This document shows positions 26,769 through 38,515 of a stretch of DNA of 64,000 bases, piece by piece. The stretch's first letter is position 1. Every line of letters starts with the position of its first letter. The notes under the pieces were generated by a model. It did no database searches. It saw only the letters and a list, made by a program, of their open reading frames with translations, and had not been told where the DNA came from. Origin of the DNA: Nitrosomonas sp. PY1 (GTDB lineage: Bacteria; Pseudomonadota; Gammaproteobacteria; Burkholderiales; Nitrosomonadaceae); contig NZ_BQXC01000001.1 of NCBI RefSeq assembly GCF_022836435.1, forward strand, positions 658,400 to 722,399, in the 5' to 3' direction. The position numbers and the translations under genes are program-made.

Positions 26769-27251
26769 ATGGATTTAAGAAAGCTGAAGAAGCTCATTGA
26801 GTTAGTCGAGGAATCGAGCATTGCGGAACTGGAAATTACTGAAGGTGAAGAGAAAGTTCGTATCAGTAAATCAGGTTCTGCTATGGCGCAGAATTATGCA
26901 TTTATGCCTCCTATGATGCAGCAACCGATACCGCCGCCGTCTACGCCACAAACAACGGGAGCGGCTACCGCAACAGGTACTAACAGCGCTCATGATAATA
27001 GCCATCAAGTGCCCAAGGGGCATTTGGTTAAATCGCCTATGGTGGGAACATTTTATCGATCGGCATCACCAGGAGCGAATCCTTTTGTTGAAATAGGACA
27101 AACCGTCAAGGTGGGCGACACGCTCTGCATTATTGAAGCAATGAAATTACTGAATGAAATAGAAGCCGACAAAAATGGAGTGATTAAAGCTATCCTGACA
27201 GAAAATGGCCAACCCGTTGAATATGGTGAACCGCTATTTGTGATTGAATAG
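26769..27251 (+). CDS. accB: Biotin carboxyl carrier protein of acetyl-CoA carboxylase
   Basis: Carries biotin between the carboxylase and transferase parts of acetyl-CoA carboxylase. It starts [20 protein letters not shown], then a Pro/Ala/Thr-rich linker (residues about 50-85) and a biotinyl domain with the attachment lysine at residue 126 in [13 protein letters not shown]. The 160-residue length is typical. accC follows 29 bp downstream, and both are probably co-transcribed with aroQ. Confidence 0.96.
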   Translation: MDLRKLKKLIELVEESSIAELEITEGEEKVRISKSGSAMAQNYAFMPPMMQQPIPPPSTPQTTGAATATGTNSAHDNSHQVPKGHLVKSPMVGTFYRSASPGANPFVEIGQTVKVGDTLCIIEAMKLLNEIEADKNGVIKAILTENGQPVEYGEPLFVIE

Positions 27252-27280
27252 CCGTTTAATCTCAATCCATCAAAAATATT

Positions 27281-28636
27281 ATGTTTGAAAAAATCCTGAT
27301 CGCCAATCGCGGTGAAATTGCCTTGCGAATTCAACGTGCCTGCCGCACGATGGGCATTAAAACCGTTGCTGTGCATTCAACAGCCGATGCCGAGGCAAAA
27401 TATGTGAAACTGGCCGATGAATCGGTGTGCATTGGACCCGCACCTGCTGCGCAAAGTTACTTAAACATTCCAGCTATTATCAGCGCGGCAGAAGTAACTG
27501 ATGCTCAGGCTATTCATCCAGGCTACGGATTTTTATCTGAAAATGCCGATTTTGCAGAACGCGTAGAAAAGAGTGGCTTTGTATTTATTGGTCCACGCCC
27601 TGAAACGATTCGTTTGATGGGCGATAAAGTTAGCGCCAAAAATGCCATGAAAAAAGCTGGCGTTCCTTGCGTACCGGGCTCAGACGGTGCGTTACCTGAA
27701 GATCTTGATGAAATCAAGAAGATTGTTAAGCAAATCGGCTACCCCGTTATCATCAAAGCCTCGGGCGGTGGCGGTGGGCGCGGTATGCGGGTGGTACATA
27801 CCGAAGCGGCGCTATCAAATGCCGTAGTCATGACACGTAATGAAGCTCAGGCCGCTTTTGGTAATCCGGTTGTATATGCTGAGAAATTTCTTGAAAATCC
27901 GCGTCATATTGAGTTTCAATTACTGATTGATGAGCATGGTAATGCAGTGCATTTGGGAGAAAGGGATTGTTCTTTACAACGCCGTCACCAAAAAATACTT
28001 GAAGAGGCGCCTGCACCAGGAATCACTGAAAAAATGCGTAACAAAATTGGCGAGCGCTGTGCAGACGCATGCCGTCGAATTAAGTACCGAGGTGTTGGAA
28101 CTTTTGAATTCTTATTTGAGAATGATGAGTTTTATTTCATTGAAATGAATACTCGCCTACAAGTCGAGCATCCAGTTACAGAATGGATTACTGGTATTGA
28201 TCTCGTTCAAGCGCAAATTAGGGTGGCCGCTCATGAAGTTTTAACCATTCACCAAAAAGATATTAACATCAAAGGCCATGCAATTGAATGCCGCATTAAT
28301 GCAGAGGATCCTTACAAGCTTACACCCTCAGCAGGTCGTATTACACAATATCATATCCCCGGTGGAGCAGGTGTGCGGGTCGATTCGCATGTTTATCATA
28401 ATTACTTGGTTCCTCCTCATTATGATTCAATGATTGGCAAAATCATTACCTACGGAGATACGAGAGAACAGGCTATTGCAAGAATGCGTATCGCTTTGAC
28501 TGAAACAGTGATCGAAGGTATTAAAACCAATATTCCATTGCACCTGGATTTATTGGCGGATTCTTCTTTTCTGCATGGTGGTCTTGCAATTCATTACCTT
28601 GAGCAGAAGCTTGCCTTACACAATAAAAAAGATTAA
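27281..28636 (+). CDS. accC: Biotin carboxylase subunit of acetyl-CoA carboxylase
   Basis: ATP-dependent carboxylation of biotin on AccB, the first step of fatty acid synthesis. An N-terminal domain ([16 protein letters not shown]) is followed by an ATP-grasp domain with the glycine-rich loop [12 protein letters not shown], then [31 protein letters not shown] and [15 protein letters not shown]. The 451-residue length is standard. A paralogous ATP-grasp half occurs in the carboxylase at 43367-46990. Confidence 0.96.
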   Translation: MFEKILIANRGEIALRIQRACRTMGIKTVAVHSTADAEAKYVKLADESVCIGPAPAAQSYLNIPAIISAAEVTDAQAIHPGYGFLSENADFAERVEKSGFVFIGPRPETIRLMGDKVSAKNAMKKAGVPCVPGSDGALPEDLDEIKKIVKQIGYPVIIKASGGGGGRGMRVVHTEAALSNAVVMTRNEAQAAFGNPVVYAEKFLENPRHIEFQLLIDEHGNAVHLGERDCSLQRRHQKILEEAPAPGITEKMRNKIGERCADACRRIKYRGVGTFEFLFENDEFYFIEMNTRLQVEHPVTEWITGIDLVQAQIRVAAHEVLTIHQKDINIKGHAIECRINAEDPYKLTPSAGRITQYHIPGGAGVRVDSHVYHNYLVPPHYDSMIGKIITYGDTREQAIARMRIALTETVIEGIKTNIPLHLDLLADSSFLHGGLAIHYLEQKLALHNKKD

Positions 28637-28684
28637 TTCATTTTCTCTGTATATTCATTGTACGTATTATCGTAAGAAACCAGC

Positions 28685-29587
28685 ATGCCTTGGATCGCGC
28701 TGATATTCCGAACCGACGCGGATCACGCGGAGCTACTCAGTGATGCGCTTATGGAACAAGGTGCCATATCGGTGGATATTCATGACGCCGCAGCCGACTC
28801 CCGCGACGAACAACCGCTTTTTGGTGAACCAGGAAATACTAGCGAAGAGATTTGGCAAAATGCAGAAATATCAGCATTATTTGATGGGAAAGCCGATGCC
28901 GATATTGCCCGCATTGTAGGAAATCTCGTGCAATTGAATTGCTTGAGTGAGCCTGTCAGCTATCGGGTCGAGCAAGTCGAGGAACAAGACTGGGTGCGAC
29001 TGACACAATCGCAATTTACACCTATTCAAATTTCATCCCGCATGTGGATTGTTCCTACTTGGCATACGCCACCTGATCCTACTGCTATCAATCTATTACT
29101 AGATCCGGGATTGGCATTTGGATCGGGTAGTCACCCAACCACGCAGCTTTGCCTATGTTGGCTGGAACAAAACTTAAAAACGGGAGAGACACTGATCGAT
29201 TATGGTTGCGGTTCCGGTATTTTAGCGATTGGAGCGCTAAAACTAGGGGCCTGCCATGTGACGGGTATCGATATTGATCCTCAAGCGATTACGGTCAGTC
29301 ATGATAATGCAATACGTAATCAATGCAATCCATCACAATTTGTTTTTTCCATCTCCCATTCATCTCGCGAGCCAGTGGATATCGTTATCGCTAATATTCT
29401 TACGAACCCTTTAACGGTTCTTGCTCCGCTACTTATATCCTTGGTCAAACGAGGGGGCAATATTGTATTATCTGGAATTTTGTGCGAGCAAGCAGACCAA
29501 GTAATCCAAGCGTACCAGCCATGGTTCGATATGAAACTTGCTCGCCAGCAAGAAGATTGGGTATTGTTAGTAGGTCGTAAAAGATGA
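28685..29587 (+). CDS. prmA: Ribosomal protein L11 methyltransferase
   Basis: Methylates ribosomal protein L11 using S-adenosylmethionine. The N-terminal substrate-binding half includes PWIALIFRTDADHAELLSDA and VEQVEEQDWVR. The class I methyltransferase domain carries LDPGLAFGSGSHPTTQLCL, the SAM loop IDYGCGSGILAIGALKLGA, and the NILTNPL motif. The 300-residue length is typical. It follows accC, a common order in Betaproteobacteria. Confidence 0.94.
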   Translation: MPWIALIFRTDADHAELLSDALMEQGAISVDIHDAAADSRDEQPLFGEPGNTSEEIWQNAEISALFDGKADADIARIVGNLVQLNCLSEPVSYRVEQVEEQDWVRLTQSQFTPIQISSRMWIVPTWHTPPDPTAINLLLDPGLAFGSGSHPTTQLCLCWLEQNLKTGETLIDYGCGSGILAIGALKLGACHVTGIDIDPQAITVSHDNAIRNQCNPSQFVFSISHSSREPVDIVIANILTNPLTVLAPLLISLVKRGGNIVLSGILCEQADQVIQAYQPWFDMKLARQQEDWVLLVGRKR

Positions 29588-29621
29588 ATAATCGCTAATA
29601 CATCAGTATTTGATATCGCAC

Positions 29622-29651
29622 TCAAGGTAATTCTTAAGAAAAATTACCTTG
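29622..29651. repeat. Perfect 10-bp inverted repeat between prmA and the DUF3426 gene
   Basis: CAAGGTAATT and AATTACCTTG flank a ten-base loop. No T tract follows on the plus strand, so this is not a classical intrinsic terminator. It may be a weak hairpin terminator or a processing site. Confidence 0.45.
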
Positions 29652-29676
29652 CCATTCATTAAGAGAGATACGCAGC

Positions 29677-30669
29677 ATGGCTTTGGTAACCTTCTGTCCT
29701 GATTGTGGTGTAGCCTTTCGAGTTAACGCTACACAACTGCAAATGCATAATGGCGATGTGCGGTGCGGGTGCTGTCAACAGATATTTAATGGTTTCTCAA
29801 CGCTGATCACAGTCAGTGAGTCGGCCATCATTTCTTCACAAGATATATCATTGAAATCGGATGTTGCGTTAGAAACCGCAGTAGAATCTAGTTTGCCAGA
29901 TTTATCAGAAGCGGCACAAACGGAGCGATCTGCTCAGCATTTACCGCACGTACAACAAGATTCATTGCCACAGCATCAACCGCAGCCACTTTCACGACCG
30001 CAACCACATTCTTCGATAAATTTAGAAATGCCACTGACTCAGTCAGATGCTCCTGTTACGGTTGGCTTGACAGTGCAGCAAACTGCATCTCAAACCAATT
30101 TAATCCTAGCTGATTTAAATGATCACGGCGAAATGACTGAGTCATCAACGGACAGCTTACTGGATGATCATGAGCATTCCGTCTCAAAGTGGTTGCAATT
30201 TTTCCTAGGCTTCGCAAATATCATGCTACTGATGCTTTTGTTTGCGCAAATCACTTATCACTACCGTACAGAATTGACCATTATCGCTCCAGAAAGCAGA
30301 CCAATATTGGAACGTTCTTGTATGTTGTTGGGATGCCTCGTACCTTATCCGCAACAAATTGAGCAGCTAGGTATTGAAACATCGGATCTTCAAAAAAGTG
30401 AGACGAAGCAGCCTTCGACTTCAACATTATATGTAGTAATCCGCAATCACGCACCCTTCCCGCAAGCATTGCCACTATTACAATTGTCTCTATTGGATGC
30501 CAAAGATCAATTAACAGCCAATCGTGTATTTGCACCTCGTGAATACTTGTCCAATGAAAACCAAGTCTTGCAATTTATTGAAGCTAACGATGATCTGGAA
30601 ATTCGTTTAGATTTTGACAACAGTCAACTGGATGCATTTGGTTATCGGTTGAACTTACTCTATCTCTAA
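29677..30669 (+). CDS. Zinc-ribbon and DUF3426 membrane protein
   Basis: A 330-residue protein of unknown function. The N-terminal MJ0042-type zinc ribbon has two CxxC pairs (TFCPDCGVAF and VRCGCCQQIF). A Gln/Pro/His-rich linker follows (residues about 95-135), then one transmembrane helix (FFLGFANIMLLMLLFAQI, about 172-189) and a C-terminal DUF3426 domain predicted to lie on the other side of the membrane. This architecture next to prmA is common in Betaproteobacteria. The zinc-binding head should be cytoplasmic. Confidence 0.85.
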   Translation: MALVTFCPDCGVAFRVNATQLQMHNGDVRCGCCQQIFNGFSTLITVSESAIISSQDISLKSDVALETAVESSLPDLSEAAQTERSAQHLPHVQQDSLPQHQPQPLSRPQPHSSINLEMPLTQSDAPVTVGLTVQQTASQTNLILADLNDHGEMTESSTDSLLDDHEHSVSKWLQFFLGFANIMLLMLLFAQITYHYRTELTIIAPESRPILERSCMLLGCLVPYPQQIEQLGIETSDLQKSETKQPSTSTLYVVIRNHAPFPQALPLLQLSLLDAKDQLTANRVFAPREYLSNENQVLQFIEANDDLEIRLDFDNSQLDAFGYRLNLLYL

Positions 30670-30739
30670 TCGTTCTAGAATAAGATAATAAGCAGTACGT
30701 TATAATTTGGTTGTTACTTCTTTTATCTATATAACCTTC

Positions 30740-33700
30740 ATGAATAGCAATACTCGCACGCAATTACTGGAAAATTTATTCCCACAACGCATCCTAGTTC
30801 TAGATGGTGCAATGGGTACGATGATCCAAACTTTCAAACTGAGCGAAGCGGATTATCGTGGGAAGCGTTTTGCTGACTTTCCACATGATCTGCGCGGTAA
30901 TAATGATTTGTTGACCCTAACTCAGCCTCAAGTCATTCGATCGATTCATGAAGGTTATTTAGAAGCTGGCGCGGATATTATCGAAACCAATACTTTCAAT
31001 TCGAATGCTGCGTCAATGGCTGATTATCATATGCAAGATTTGGTATATGAATTGAATCTCGCCGCAGCAAAGCTAGCCCGTGAAGCAGCACAGGAATTCG
31101 AACGCAGAACACCGGAAAAACCGCGCTTTGTGGCCGGTGTCATTGGTCCTACTACGAAGACTGCGTCGATTTCTCCGGACGTCAATGATCCTGGGTTTCG
31201 CGGCATTACTTATGATCAACTGACAAAGGACTATACCGAATCAATTCGCGGATTAGTGGATGGCGGCGTGGATATTTTATTAGTTGAAACTATTTTTGAT
31301 TCGTTGAATGCTAAAGCTGCATTGTTCGCAATCGATCAATATTTTGAAGAAAATAACATTCGTTTGCCGGTTATGATCTCTGTAACCATTACGGATGCAT
31401 CAGGGCGCACTCTCTCAGGACAAACACCGGAGGCTTTTTGGAATTCGGTCAGTCACACACGCCCATTATCGGTAGGGATTAACTGCGCATTAGGTGCTGA
31501 ATTAATGCGGCCCTATGTTGAAGAACTCTCGAAAGTGGCCAATGTGTATACCAGCGTGCATCCAAACGCCGGATTACCCAATCCGCTCTCAGAAACCGGC
31601 TATGATGAATCTCCCGAGTATACTGCAAGCCAGATCCGCAGCTTTGCTGAATCAGGTTTTGTCAACGTCGTAGGCGGTTGTTGTGGCACCACGCCTGCAC
31701 ATATTAAAGCCATTGCAGGGGCTGTCAGCAATATTACTCCCAGAAAAATACCCGATATTCCTAAAAAACTTCGCTTGTCTGGCCTTGAGCCGCTGAATAT
31801 TGGCGATGAATCGCTATTTGTTAATGTTGGAGAACGAACCAACGTGACTGGATCACGCGCGTTTGCAAGATTGATTTTGGGCGATGATTATGCGGAAGCG
31901 TTGAATGTTGCACGTAACCAAGTAGAAAATGGCGCGCAGATTATCGACATCAACATGGATGAAGCCATGTTGGATTCGCAAAAAGCCATGGTGACTTTCT
32001 TGAATCTGCTGGCTGCCGAGCCCGATATCTGCAAAGTTCCGATCATGCTGGATTCAAGCAAATGGTCGGTGATAGAAGCGGGGTTGAAATGTATTCAAGG
32101 TAAGCCGGTTATTAATTCGATTAGTATGAAAGAAGGTGAAGCCGAGTTTATCCATCACGCTAAACTGGCGCGCCGTTATGGTGCGGCAGTTATCGTCATG
32201 GCTTTTGATGAACAGGGTCAAGCCGATACTTTACAGCGCAAAATTGAAATTTGTACACGCAGCTATAATTTATTGGTTGGCATCGGTTTTCCACCGGAAG
32301 ACATTATTTTCGATCCGAATATTTTTGCAATCGCAACAGGTATCGAAGAGCATAATAATTATGGCGTCGATTTTATCGAAGCCACTCGTTTGATTAAACA
32401 ATCCCTACCTTACGCCAAAATTAGCGGCGGTGTATCGAACGTATCCTTTTCTTTTCGTGGTAATGAACCGATCCGCGAGGCGATTCATACGGCTTTTTTG
32501 TATCATGCGATCAAGGCCGGTATGACGATGGGTATCGTGAATGCCGGGCAATTGGGTGTTTATTCCGATATCCCATCCGAATTATTACAAAAAGTAGAAG
32601 ATGTCATTTTAAATCGCCAACCAGATGCCACTGAACACTTGGTCGAGTTTGCCGAAAATTTCAAAGGAATGAAAAAGGAGCAAATCGAAGACTTATCCTG
32701 GCGCGATCAACCGCTACAACAACGTTTGACGCATGCGCTGGTTAAAGGGATTTCAACCTACATCGTCGAAGACACTGAAGCAGCACGCATAGAAATCGAT
32801 AAGCAGGGTGGGCGTCCGATCCAAGTGATTGAAGGTCCGCTGATGGAGGGCATGGGTGTCGTTGGAGACTTGTTTGGTGCAGGAAAAATGTTTTTGCCGC
32901 AGGTTGTCAAATCGGCGCGTGTAATGAAACAAGCCGTCGCACACTTATTGCCTTTCATTGAAGCAGAAAAGAAATTGCTGGGTGACGACAAACCCAAAGG
33001 TAAAATAGTCATCGCAACAGTCAAAGGCGATGTGCACGACATTGGTAAAAATATCGTGACCGTCGTATTGCAATGCAATAACTATGAAGTCATTAATATG
33101 GGTGTCATGGTTCCGAGTGCGCAAATTCTTGATATGGCGCAACGAGAGAATGCAGACATCATCGGCCTTTCCGGTTTGATTACACCTTCGTTGGAAGAGA
33201 TGGCGCATGTCGCTAAAGAGATGCAACGCGAAGGTTTTACCATTCCGTTATTAATAGGAGGGGCTACCACTTCGCGTGTGCATACCGCCGTTAAAATTGC
33301 CCCGCATTATGAAGGACCAACGGTATGGGTGCCTGATGCTAGCCGTGCAGTGGGCGTATGCAGTAATTTATTATCACAAGATTTACACGAAAATTATGTG
33401 CGAGAAATCAGAGAGGAATATGAAAAAGTCCGTACGCAGCATAAAAATAAAAAAGGTGCTTCCAAGTTACTCACTTTAAACGAAGCACGTGCCAATGCAT
33501 TCAAAATCGATTGGCAAAATTATCATCCTCATGCGCCTGAGCTACTGGGTATCCGCACTCTAAACAATTACCCATTGGAAAAAATTGTACCGTATGTCGA
33601 CTGGACGCCTTTTTTTCAGGCTTGGGAGTTGGTTGGACGATACCCCAATATACTGGAAGACGAAGTTGTTGGTGAAACTGCTCGCCAGCTTTTTCACGAT

Positions 33701-34450
33701 GCACAAACTATGTTGAAAAAAATCATTGAACAAAAATGGCTCAGCGCAAATGCAGTAATCGGCTTATTCCCAGCCAATGCAGTTGGTGATGATATCGAAA
33801 TCTATACCGATTCAACACGCAGCAAGCTTGCCATGACTTATCACTGTTTGCGACAGCAAGATCAAAAACCTTCCGGCAAGCCTAACCGTTGTTTAGCTGA
33901 CTATATTGCACCTAAAGATACTGGTATTCAGGATTATATCGGGATGTTTGCTGTGGGTGCGGGGTTTGGCATTGATGAGCGCATTCAGGCATTTGAAGCA
34001 AATAATGACGACTACAGTGCGATTGTGCTGAAAGCACTGGCAGATCGTCTAGCCGAAGGTTTTGCTGAACATATGCACGCACGTGTGCGACGGGAATTCT
34101 GGGGCTATGCCAAAGATGAGGATCTTACCAACGATCAACTGATTGATGAGCAGTATCTGGGTATCCGTCCAGCGCCAGGCTATCCAGCCTGCCCAGATCA
34201 TACCGAAAAAGGCGAGCTATTCAGTGTGCTGAATGCAACTCAAAACGCCGGCATCGTCATCACCGAGTCATTTGCCATGGTACCCACTGCTGCTGTATCC
34301 GGATTTTATTTTTCGCATCCGCAATCCAGTTTCTTTGCAGTAGGAAAAATTGGCAAGGATCAAGTAGAAGATTATGCGCGCCGCAAAAACTGGACATTGG
34401 AGCACGCGGAACAATGGCTTTCGCCCGTACTGGCTTATGAAAGAGAATAA
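30740..34450 (+). CDS. metH: Cobalamin-dependent methionine synthase
   Basis: Transfers a methyl group from methyltetrahydrofolate to homocysteine through cobalamin. All four modules are present. The homocysteine domain starts [14 protein letters not shown] and has the zinc cysteines in [14 protein letters not shown]. The pterin domain contains [13 protein letters not shown]. The B12 domain has [10 protein letters not shown] and the [13 protein letters not shown] region. The C-terminal activation domain binds AdoMet ([14 protein letters not shown]). The start at 30740 is preferred over 30707 because it gives the family N-terminus ([18 protein letters not shown]). The 1236-residue length is full. 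No cobalamin riboswitch is visible in the short upstream gap. Confidence 0.96.
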   Translation: MNSNTRTQLLENLFPQRILVLDGAMGTMIQTFKLSEADYRGKRFADFPHDLRGNNDLLTLTQPQVIRSIHEGYLEAGADIIETNTFNSNAASMADYHMQDLVYELNLAAAKLAREAAQEFERRTPEKPRFVAGVIGPTTKTASISPDVNDPGFRGITYDQLTKDYTESIRGLVDGGVDILLVETIFDSLNAKAALFAIDQYFEENNIRLPVMISVTITDASGRTLSGQTPEAFWNSVSHTRPLSVGINCALGAELMRPYVEELSKVANVYTSVHPNAGLPNPLSETGYDESPEYTASQIRSFAESGFVNVVGGCCGTTPAHIKAIAGAVSNITPRKIPDIPKKLRLSGLEPLNIGDESLFVNVGERTNVTGSRAFARLILGDDYAEALNVARNQVENGAQIIDINMDEAMLDSQKAMVTFLNLLAAEPDICKVPIMLDSSKWSVIEAGLKCIQGKPVINSISMKEGEAEFIHHAKLARRYGAAVIVMAFDEQGQADTLQRKIEICTRSYNLLVGIGFPPEDIIFDPNIFAIATGIEEHNNYGVDFIEATRLIKQSLPYAKISGGVSNVSFSFRGNEPIREAIHTAFLYHAIKAGMTMGIVNAGQLGVYSDIPSELLQKVEDVILNRQPDATEHLVEFAENFKGMKKEQIEDLSWRDQPLQQRLTHALVKGISTYIVEDTEAARIEIDKQGGRPIQVIEGPLMEGMGVVGDLFGAGKMFLPQVVKSARVMKQAVAHLLPFIEAEKKLLGDDKPKGKIVIATVKGDVHDIGKNIVTVVLQCNNYEVINMGVMVPSAQILDMAQRENADIIGLSGLITPSLEEMAHVAKEMQREGFTIPLLIGGATTSRVHTAVKIAPHYEGPTVWVPDASRAVGVCSNLLSQDLHENYVREIREEYEKVRTQHKNKKGASKLLTLNEARANAFKIDWQNYHPHAPELLGIRTLNNYPLEKIVPYVDWTPFFQAWELVGRYPNILEDEVVGETARQLFHDAQTMLKKIIEQKWLSANAVIGLFPANAVGDDIEIYTDSTRSKLAMTYHCLRQQDQKPSGKPNRCLADYIAPKDTGIQDYIGMFAVGAGFGIDERIQAFEANNDDYSAIVLKALADRLAEGFAEHMHARVRREFWGYAKDEDLTNDQLIDEQYLGIRPAPGYPACPDHTEKGELFSVLNATQNAGIVITESFAMVPTAAVSGFYFSHPQSSFFAVGKIGKDQVEDYARRKNWTLEHAEQWLSPVLAYERE

Positions 34451-34661
34451 AAGGAAGCAATCATTATGCAGTCTAGAAATATGAGAATTATCCATGATTC
34501 CGCCCTTGATAGCGTGCATCATTTCTTTATGCTGTGAAGCTCCGGATTCCTTGAAAATCAGCCGGCATCGGCCGGGTGATTCTTCTGCCAGAAGTGCTTG
34601 TGGTAAGCTATTGCACAGGCGGCGTCGGTGGCGACCGTAAGTCGATCAAGGAGAAATTGTG
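34451..34661 (+). other. Leader region upstream of the hybrid kinase
   Basis: About 210 bases without a gene. The stretch from about 34560 contains GC-rich self-complementary segments (GCCGGCATCGGCCGG) before an AAGGAG ribosome site. I do not recognise any known riboswitch class in it. Confidence 0.35.
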
Positions 34662-37600
34662 ATGAAATTCACTTCACTTACGCAGCGCTTTGCTGTTTGG
34701 TTTACATTGGTTTGCTTATTGCCAATATTGGTTATTGGCAATAGCCTGCTGCATACCTTCGAAAAAGAAATTAAAAACTCCACCATTCAAAATGTTTCTG
34801 CGATCGCTGATAAAAAGATTGAGCAAATCGATAGTTACTTAAAGGAACGCTTTCTTGATTCCAGCTTAGTGCGTGATTCCAGCACAACACACGAAGCTCT
34901 CATAAAATTTTCCAGAATCTATGAGCAAAGTGGCGTGGAATCGGATGAGTATCAGCAACTGGATGCCAGTTATCGCGAAAATTTTAAACGCTTTATTGAA
35001 GAAGCGAAATATTACGATATCTTTCTGATTTCTACTAAAGGCGATATCGTTTACACGCAAGCCCATGAATCAGATTTTGCAACTAATCTATTTACAGGCC
35101 CCTATCGTGATACCGGACTCGGCAAAGTTGCTCGCTATGCACTGAAAAATTTAAAAAGCAGTATTTCTGATTTTGAACGATACGGACCATCCCATAATGC
35201 AATTACCGCATTCGTTGCAACGCCGGTAATAATAAATGGCGAGATTAAAGGCGTATTAGCGTTACAAATTTATAGTGAACGCGTATTCGCAGTGATCGCG
35301 AATAACGTAGGACTTAGCGATAGTGGCGAAACCTTTGTGGCGCGTCGCGAGGATGACTTCTTCGCATTGGTAATGGCGCCGCTAAAATACGATCCCGATG
35401 CGGCTTTAAAGCGCAGGATTCCTCTTAATGAACTTTCCGCCGATAAGGCCGTGCAGAGTGCTTTGGATGGTAATTCTGGCGCCGCACTGACGTTAGATTA
35501 TCGTGGCAAAGAGGTAGTAGCCGCATGGCGCTACTTGCCACTTATGAAGTGGGGCATCGTAGTGCACATTGATGCCGATGAAGCATTTGCCTCAGTGTAC
35601 AAATTGCATTTTATTGGCTTGGTAATCTTGGTTTTGACATTAATAGCCGCTCTATTGGGGGCTGTTTTGTTTAATCGGCGTGTTGTGGATCCTCTGAAAC
35701 ATTTGAATCAAAGTGCTTTGGAAATCTCGGAAGGCAATTTACACCAACGTATTGCGATTGAAGGTTGGGACGAGATGAGGCAACTCGCAAATACTTTCAA
35801 TAATATGATGGAACGGTTAAATGCCAGCGATCAGCAGCGCAGCAAAGCCGAAAAAAAGCTACTGCAACTTAATCAGGAATTGGAATGCAGGGTTACCGAG
35901 CGTACCCATGATTTGCAACGCGCAAACACAGCTTTAGCTATCAAAGAAGAAGAAATGCGTTCTGTTGTTGAGCATATGGTGGATTGCGTAGTTACTACCG
36001 ATGAAGTAGGTACGATTCTTTCCGCTAACTTGGTGATGGGAAAACTATTCGGTTATAGCCATGATGAAATGATTGGGCAAAACATCGCTATCATCGTGCC
36101 GGAACCAGATCGTAGTAAGCATGCTAGTTATATGGAAAATTATTGTCGCACGGGACATGGCCAGGAATATATCGGACGACCTTATTTATCCAATTCCCAC
36201 GGCATTGGTAAGGGACGGGAAGTAGAAGGTGTGCGCAAGAATGGTGACCGCATTGAATTGTATCTAGCGGTCAGTGAATATTTTGTTGGTGAGAAGCGGC
36301 ACTTTACTGGAGTGATGCGTGATATTCGCGAGCATGTGCGTATTATGAAGGATCTAAAACAAGCCCGGATCGAAGCGGAGCAAGCAAGCAGAGCTAAATC
36401 TTCTTTTCTTGCCGCAATGAGTCATGAGATTCGCACACCGATGAATGGTGTGATTGGCATGATCGACGTACTCAGGCAAACCAGTTTAAGTGGCTATCAA
36501 ATGGAAATGGCTAGTCTGATACGTGATTCCGCTTATGCGCTACTTGCAATTATTGAGGACATTCTCGATATTTCAAAAATTGAAGCAGGTAAGCTGGAAA
36601 TCGAAAAAATCCCAATGCAACTTACTCGCGTAATCGAAAATGCTTGCGGTATGCTGGCGCATTTGGCACTGAGTAGTAAGGTGGAATTGACCTTGTTCAT
36701 TGATCCTAAAATTCCGGAAAATGTTCTTGGTGATCCGCTGCGGCTTCGCCAGGTATTAGTGAATATCGTCAATAATGCCATTAAATTTTCGAGTAAACAG
36801 AAAAAGCAAGGTAAGGTATCGGTGCGCGTTCTATTAGCCGAGTCCAATTCTGAACAGGTACTGATTACTTTTCAGGTTGCTGATAATGGCATCGGTATGG
36901 ATAAAGAGACCCAAGGAAAATTGTTCAAATCTTTTTCGCAGGGCGATCCTTCTACTACACGGCGTTTTGGTGGAACCGGGCTCGGCCTAGCGATTTCTCA
37001 TTATTTGGTGGAATTGATGGATGCAGAAATGACGGTGCGAAGTGAGCCGCAACAAGGTTCGACTTTTACCATACAAATGCCTTTCAAGCCATTATCGCCC
37101 ACTATCGATGGGAACCGCCAGATGGTCGAAGAGCTAGATCTGGATGGCATGAATTGCTTAATATTTGGTGACGACGATAGCTTAAGTGGTGACCTTGCCG
37201 CTTACTTGAAGAGTGCTGGTGCAAAGATTAAACAAGTATTTGATCTTGATGAGGCCGATCAATTTATTCAGGATATTGCTCCAGGTTTATGGCTTGTTGT
37301 TATTGATGCAGAACAGCATGCATCCCTAATTAAGGAATTACGTGCTGCATTTAATGCGCGCTCTAAAAAAACACAGAATACATTGCAACTTAACACTGAG
37401 CCGCGCTTTGTTGTGATCAAGCGTGGTCGCCGCCGGCAAGCGCGCATTGAGGATATTGATATCGTTACGTTGGATGGCGATGTTATGTACCGTCAATCTT
37501 TACTAAGAGCGATGGCGATTGCGGCTGGCAAGATGGAAGCCAGTACGGAAACTATGTCGCTTGACAATTCATTTAAGCCGACACCAGTGCCAATGTCGCG

Positions 37601-38417
37601 TGACGAGGCGTTGCGACAAGGAAAACTTATCTTGGTAGCAGAAGATAACGATATCAATCAGAAAGTCATTCGCCAGCAACTCAATCTGCTCGGTTATGCT
37701 GCAGATATTGCAAATGATGGTCGAGAAGCGCTGAATCGATTACAAAACTGTAATTATGCATTGCTACTAACCGATTTACATATGCCGGAAATGGATGGCT
37801 TTGAGCTTACAAAAGAGATTCGCTCTACCGAATCAGACCAGAAGCATATTCCAATTATCGCGTTGACTGCAAACGCGTTGAAAGGTGAAAAGGAGCACTG
37901 CCTTAGTGTTGGTATGGACAATTATTTGAGTAAGCCGGTGCAGCTTGAGGATTTGCGTCTTGCGTTAGAGCGGTATCTGTCTGTTGACAAGTCGGAAGAT
38001 GAATTAGAATCAGCTACTCGTGCAACTACGAGCGGAGCAAAAGCAAATACAGTGGCGATCAACGTGCATGTATTGGAAGAACTGGTCGGTAACGATCCGG
38101 CGATGATTCAAGAAATGCTGCTGGATTTTCGTGCCAGTGCTGAAAAGATAGCGATAGAATTGCGTGCAGCATTTCAATCTGGTCAGTTTGCCACAGTCGG
38201 CGCGCTGGCGCATAAGTTGAAATCATCTTCGCGTTCGGTGGGTGCTTTGGCATTAGGTGAATTATGTGCGGCACTGGAACAAGCCGGAAAGAATAACGAT
38301 GTGGAAGAATTGGCGGCACTGCTACCGAGATTTGACGCGCAGATGATTGAAGTCAAAACTTACCTGGATACTTTATACGCAAAAGATGGAAAGAATTCCC
38401 CGAGAAGCACTGAATAA
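34662..38417 (+). CDS. Hybrid sensor histidine kinase with REC and Hpt domains
   Basis: A 1251-residue membrane sensor. The first transmembrane helix is near residues 10-30, and a periplasmic Cache-like sensor spans about 35-310. A second helix (LIALLGAVLFNRRVV) precedes a HAMP domain (about 340-390), a PAS domain with a PAC tail (about 430-560), then HisKA with the phospho-accepting His in SHEIRTPMNGVIGM near residue 588. The HATPase has DNGIGMDKE and GGTGLGLAIS. A degenerate receiver is followed by a true receiver (LLTDLHMPEMDGF) and a C-terminal Hpt domain (AHKLKSSSRSVGA, near 1183). This is the BarA/ArcB-like phosphorelay layout. No dedicated response regulator adjoins on the same strand; the convergent REC-EAL gene is a candidate partner. 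The ATG at 34662 has AAGGAG upstream, and a GTG precedes it. Confidence 0.88.
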   Translation: MKFTSLTQRFAVWFTLVCLLPILVIGNSLLHTFEKEIKNSTIQNVSAIADKKIEQIDSYLKERFLDSSLVRDSSTTHEALIKFSRIYEQSGVESDEYQQLDASYRENFKRFIEEAKYYDIFLISTKGDIVYTQAHESDFATNLFTGPYRDTGLGKVARYALKNLKSSISDFERYGPSHNAITAFVATPVIINGEIKGVLALQIYSERVFAVIANNVGLSDSGETFVARREDDFFALVMAPLKYDPDAALKRRIPLNELSADKAVQSALDGNSGAALTLDYRGKEVVAAWRYLPLMKWGIVVHIDADEAFASVYKLHFIGLVILVLTLIAALLGAVLFNRRVVDPLKHLNQSALEISEGNLHQRIAIEGWDEMRQLANTFNNMMERLNASDQQRSKAEKKLLQLNQELECRVTERTHDLQRANTALAIKEEEMRSVVEHMVDCVVTTDEVGTILSANLVMGKLFGYSHDEMIGQNIAIIVPEPDRSKHASYMENYCRTGHGQEYIGRPYLSNSHGIGKGREVEGVRKNGDRIELYLAVSEYFVGEKRHFTGVMRDIREHVRIMKDLKQARIEAEQASRAKSSFLAAMSHEIRTPMNGVIGMIDVLRQTSLSGYQMEMASLIRDSAYALLAIIEDILDISKIEAGKLEIEKIPMQLTRVIENACGMLAHLALSSKVELTLFIDPKIPENVLGDPLRLRQVLVNIVNNAIKFSSKQKKQGKVSVRVLLAESNSEQVLITFQVADNGIGMDKETQGKLFKSFSQGDPSTTRRFGGTGLGLAISHYLVELMDAEMTVRSEPQQGSTFTIQMPFKPLSPTIDGNRQMVEELDLDGMNCLIFGDDDSLSGDLAAYLKSAGAKIKQVFDLDEADQFIQDIAPGLWLVVIDAEQHASLIKELRAAFNARSKKTQNTLQLNTEPRFVVIKRGRRRQARIEDIDIVTLDGDVMYRQSLLRAMAIAAGKMEASTETMSLDNSFKPTPVPMSRDEALRQGKLILVAEDNDINQKVIRQQLNLLGYAADIANDGREALNRLQNCNYALLLTDLHMPEMDGFELTKEIRSTESDQKHIPIIALTANALKGEKEHCLSVGMDNYLSKPVQLEDLRLALERYLSVDKSEDELESATRATTSGAKANTVAINVHVLEELVGNDPAMIQEMLLDFRASAEKIAIELRAAFQSGQFATVGALAHKLKSSSRSVGALALGELCAALEQAGKNNDVEELAALLPRFDAQMIEVKTYLDTLYAKDGKNSPRSTE

Positions 38418-38515
38418 TCGTTTGCGCAAGCGATTTACCGCATTAAGTGATGGTTGGATTTAATTAATAGTAAAAGATATATTTGGTTTCCTGTGTTCTA
38501 TCCAATGTGAATTGA

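Noticed and set aside
30670..30739. Cobalamin riboswitch before metH
   Set aside because: The gap is only 70 bases and lacks the B12-box motif; too short for the known aptamer.
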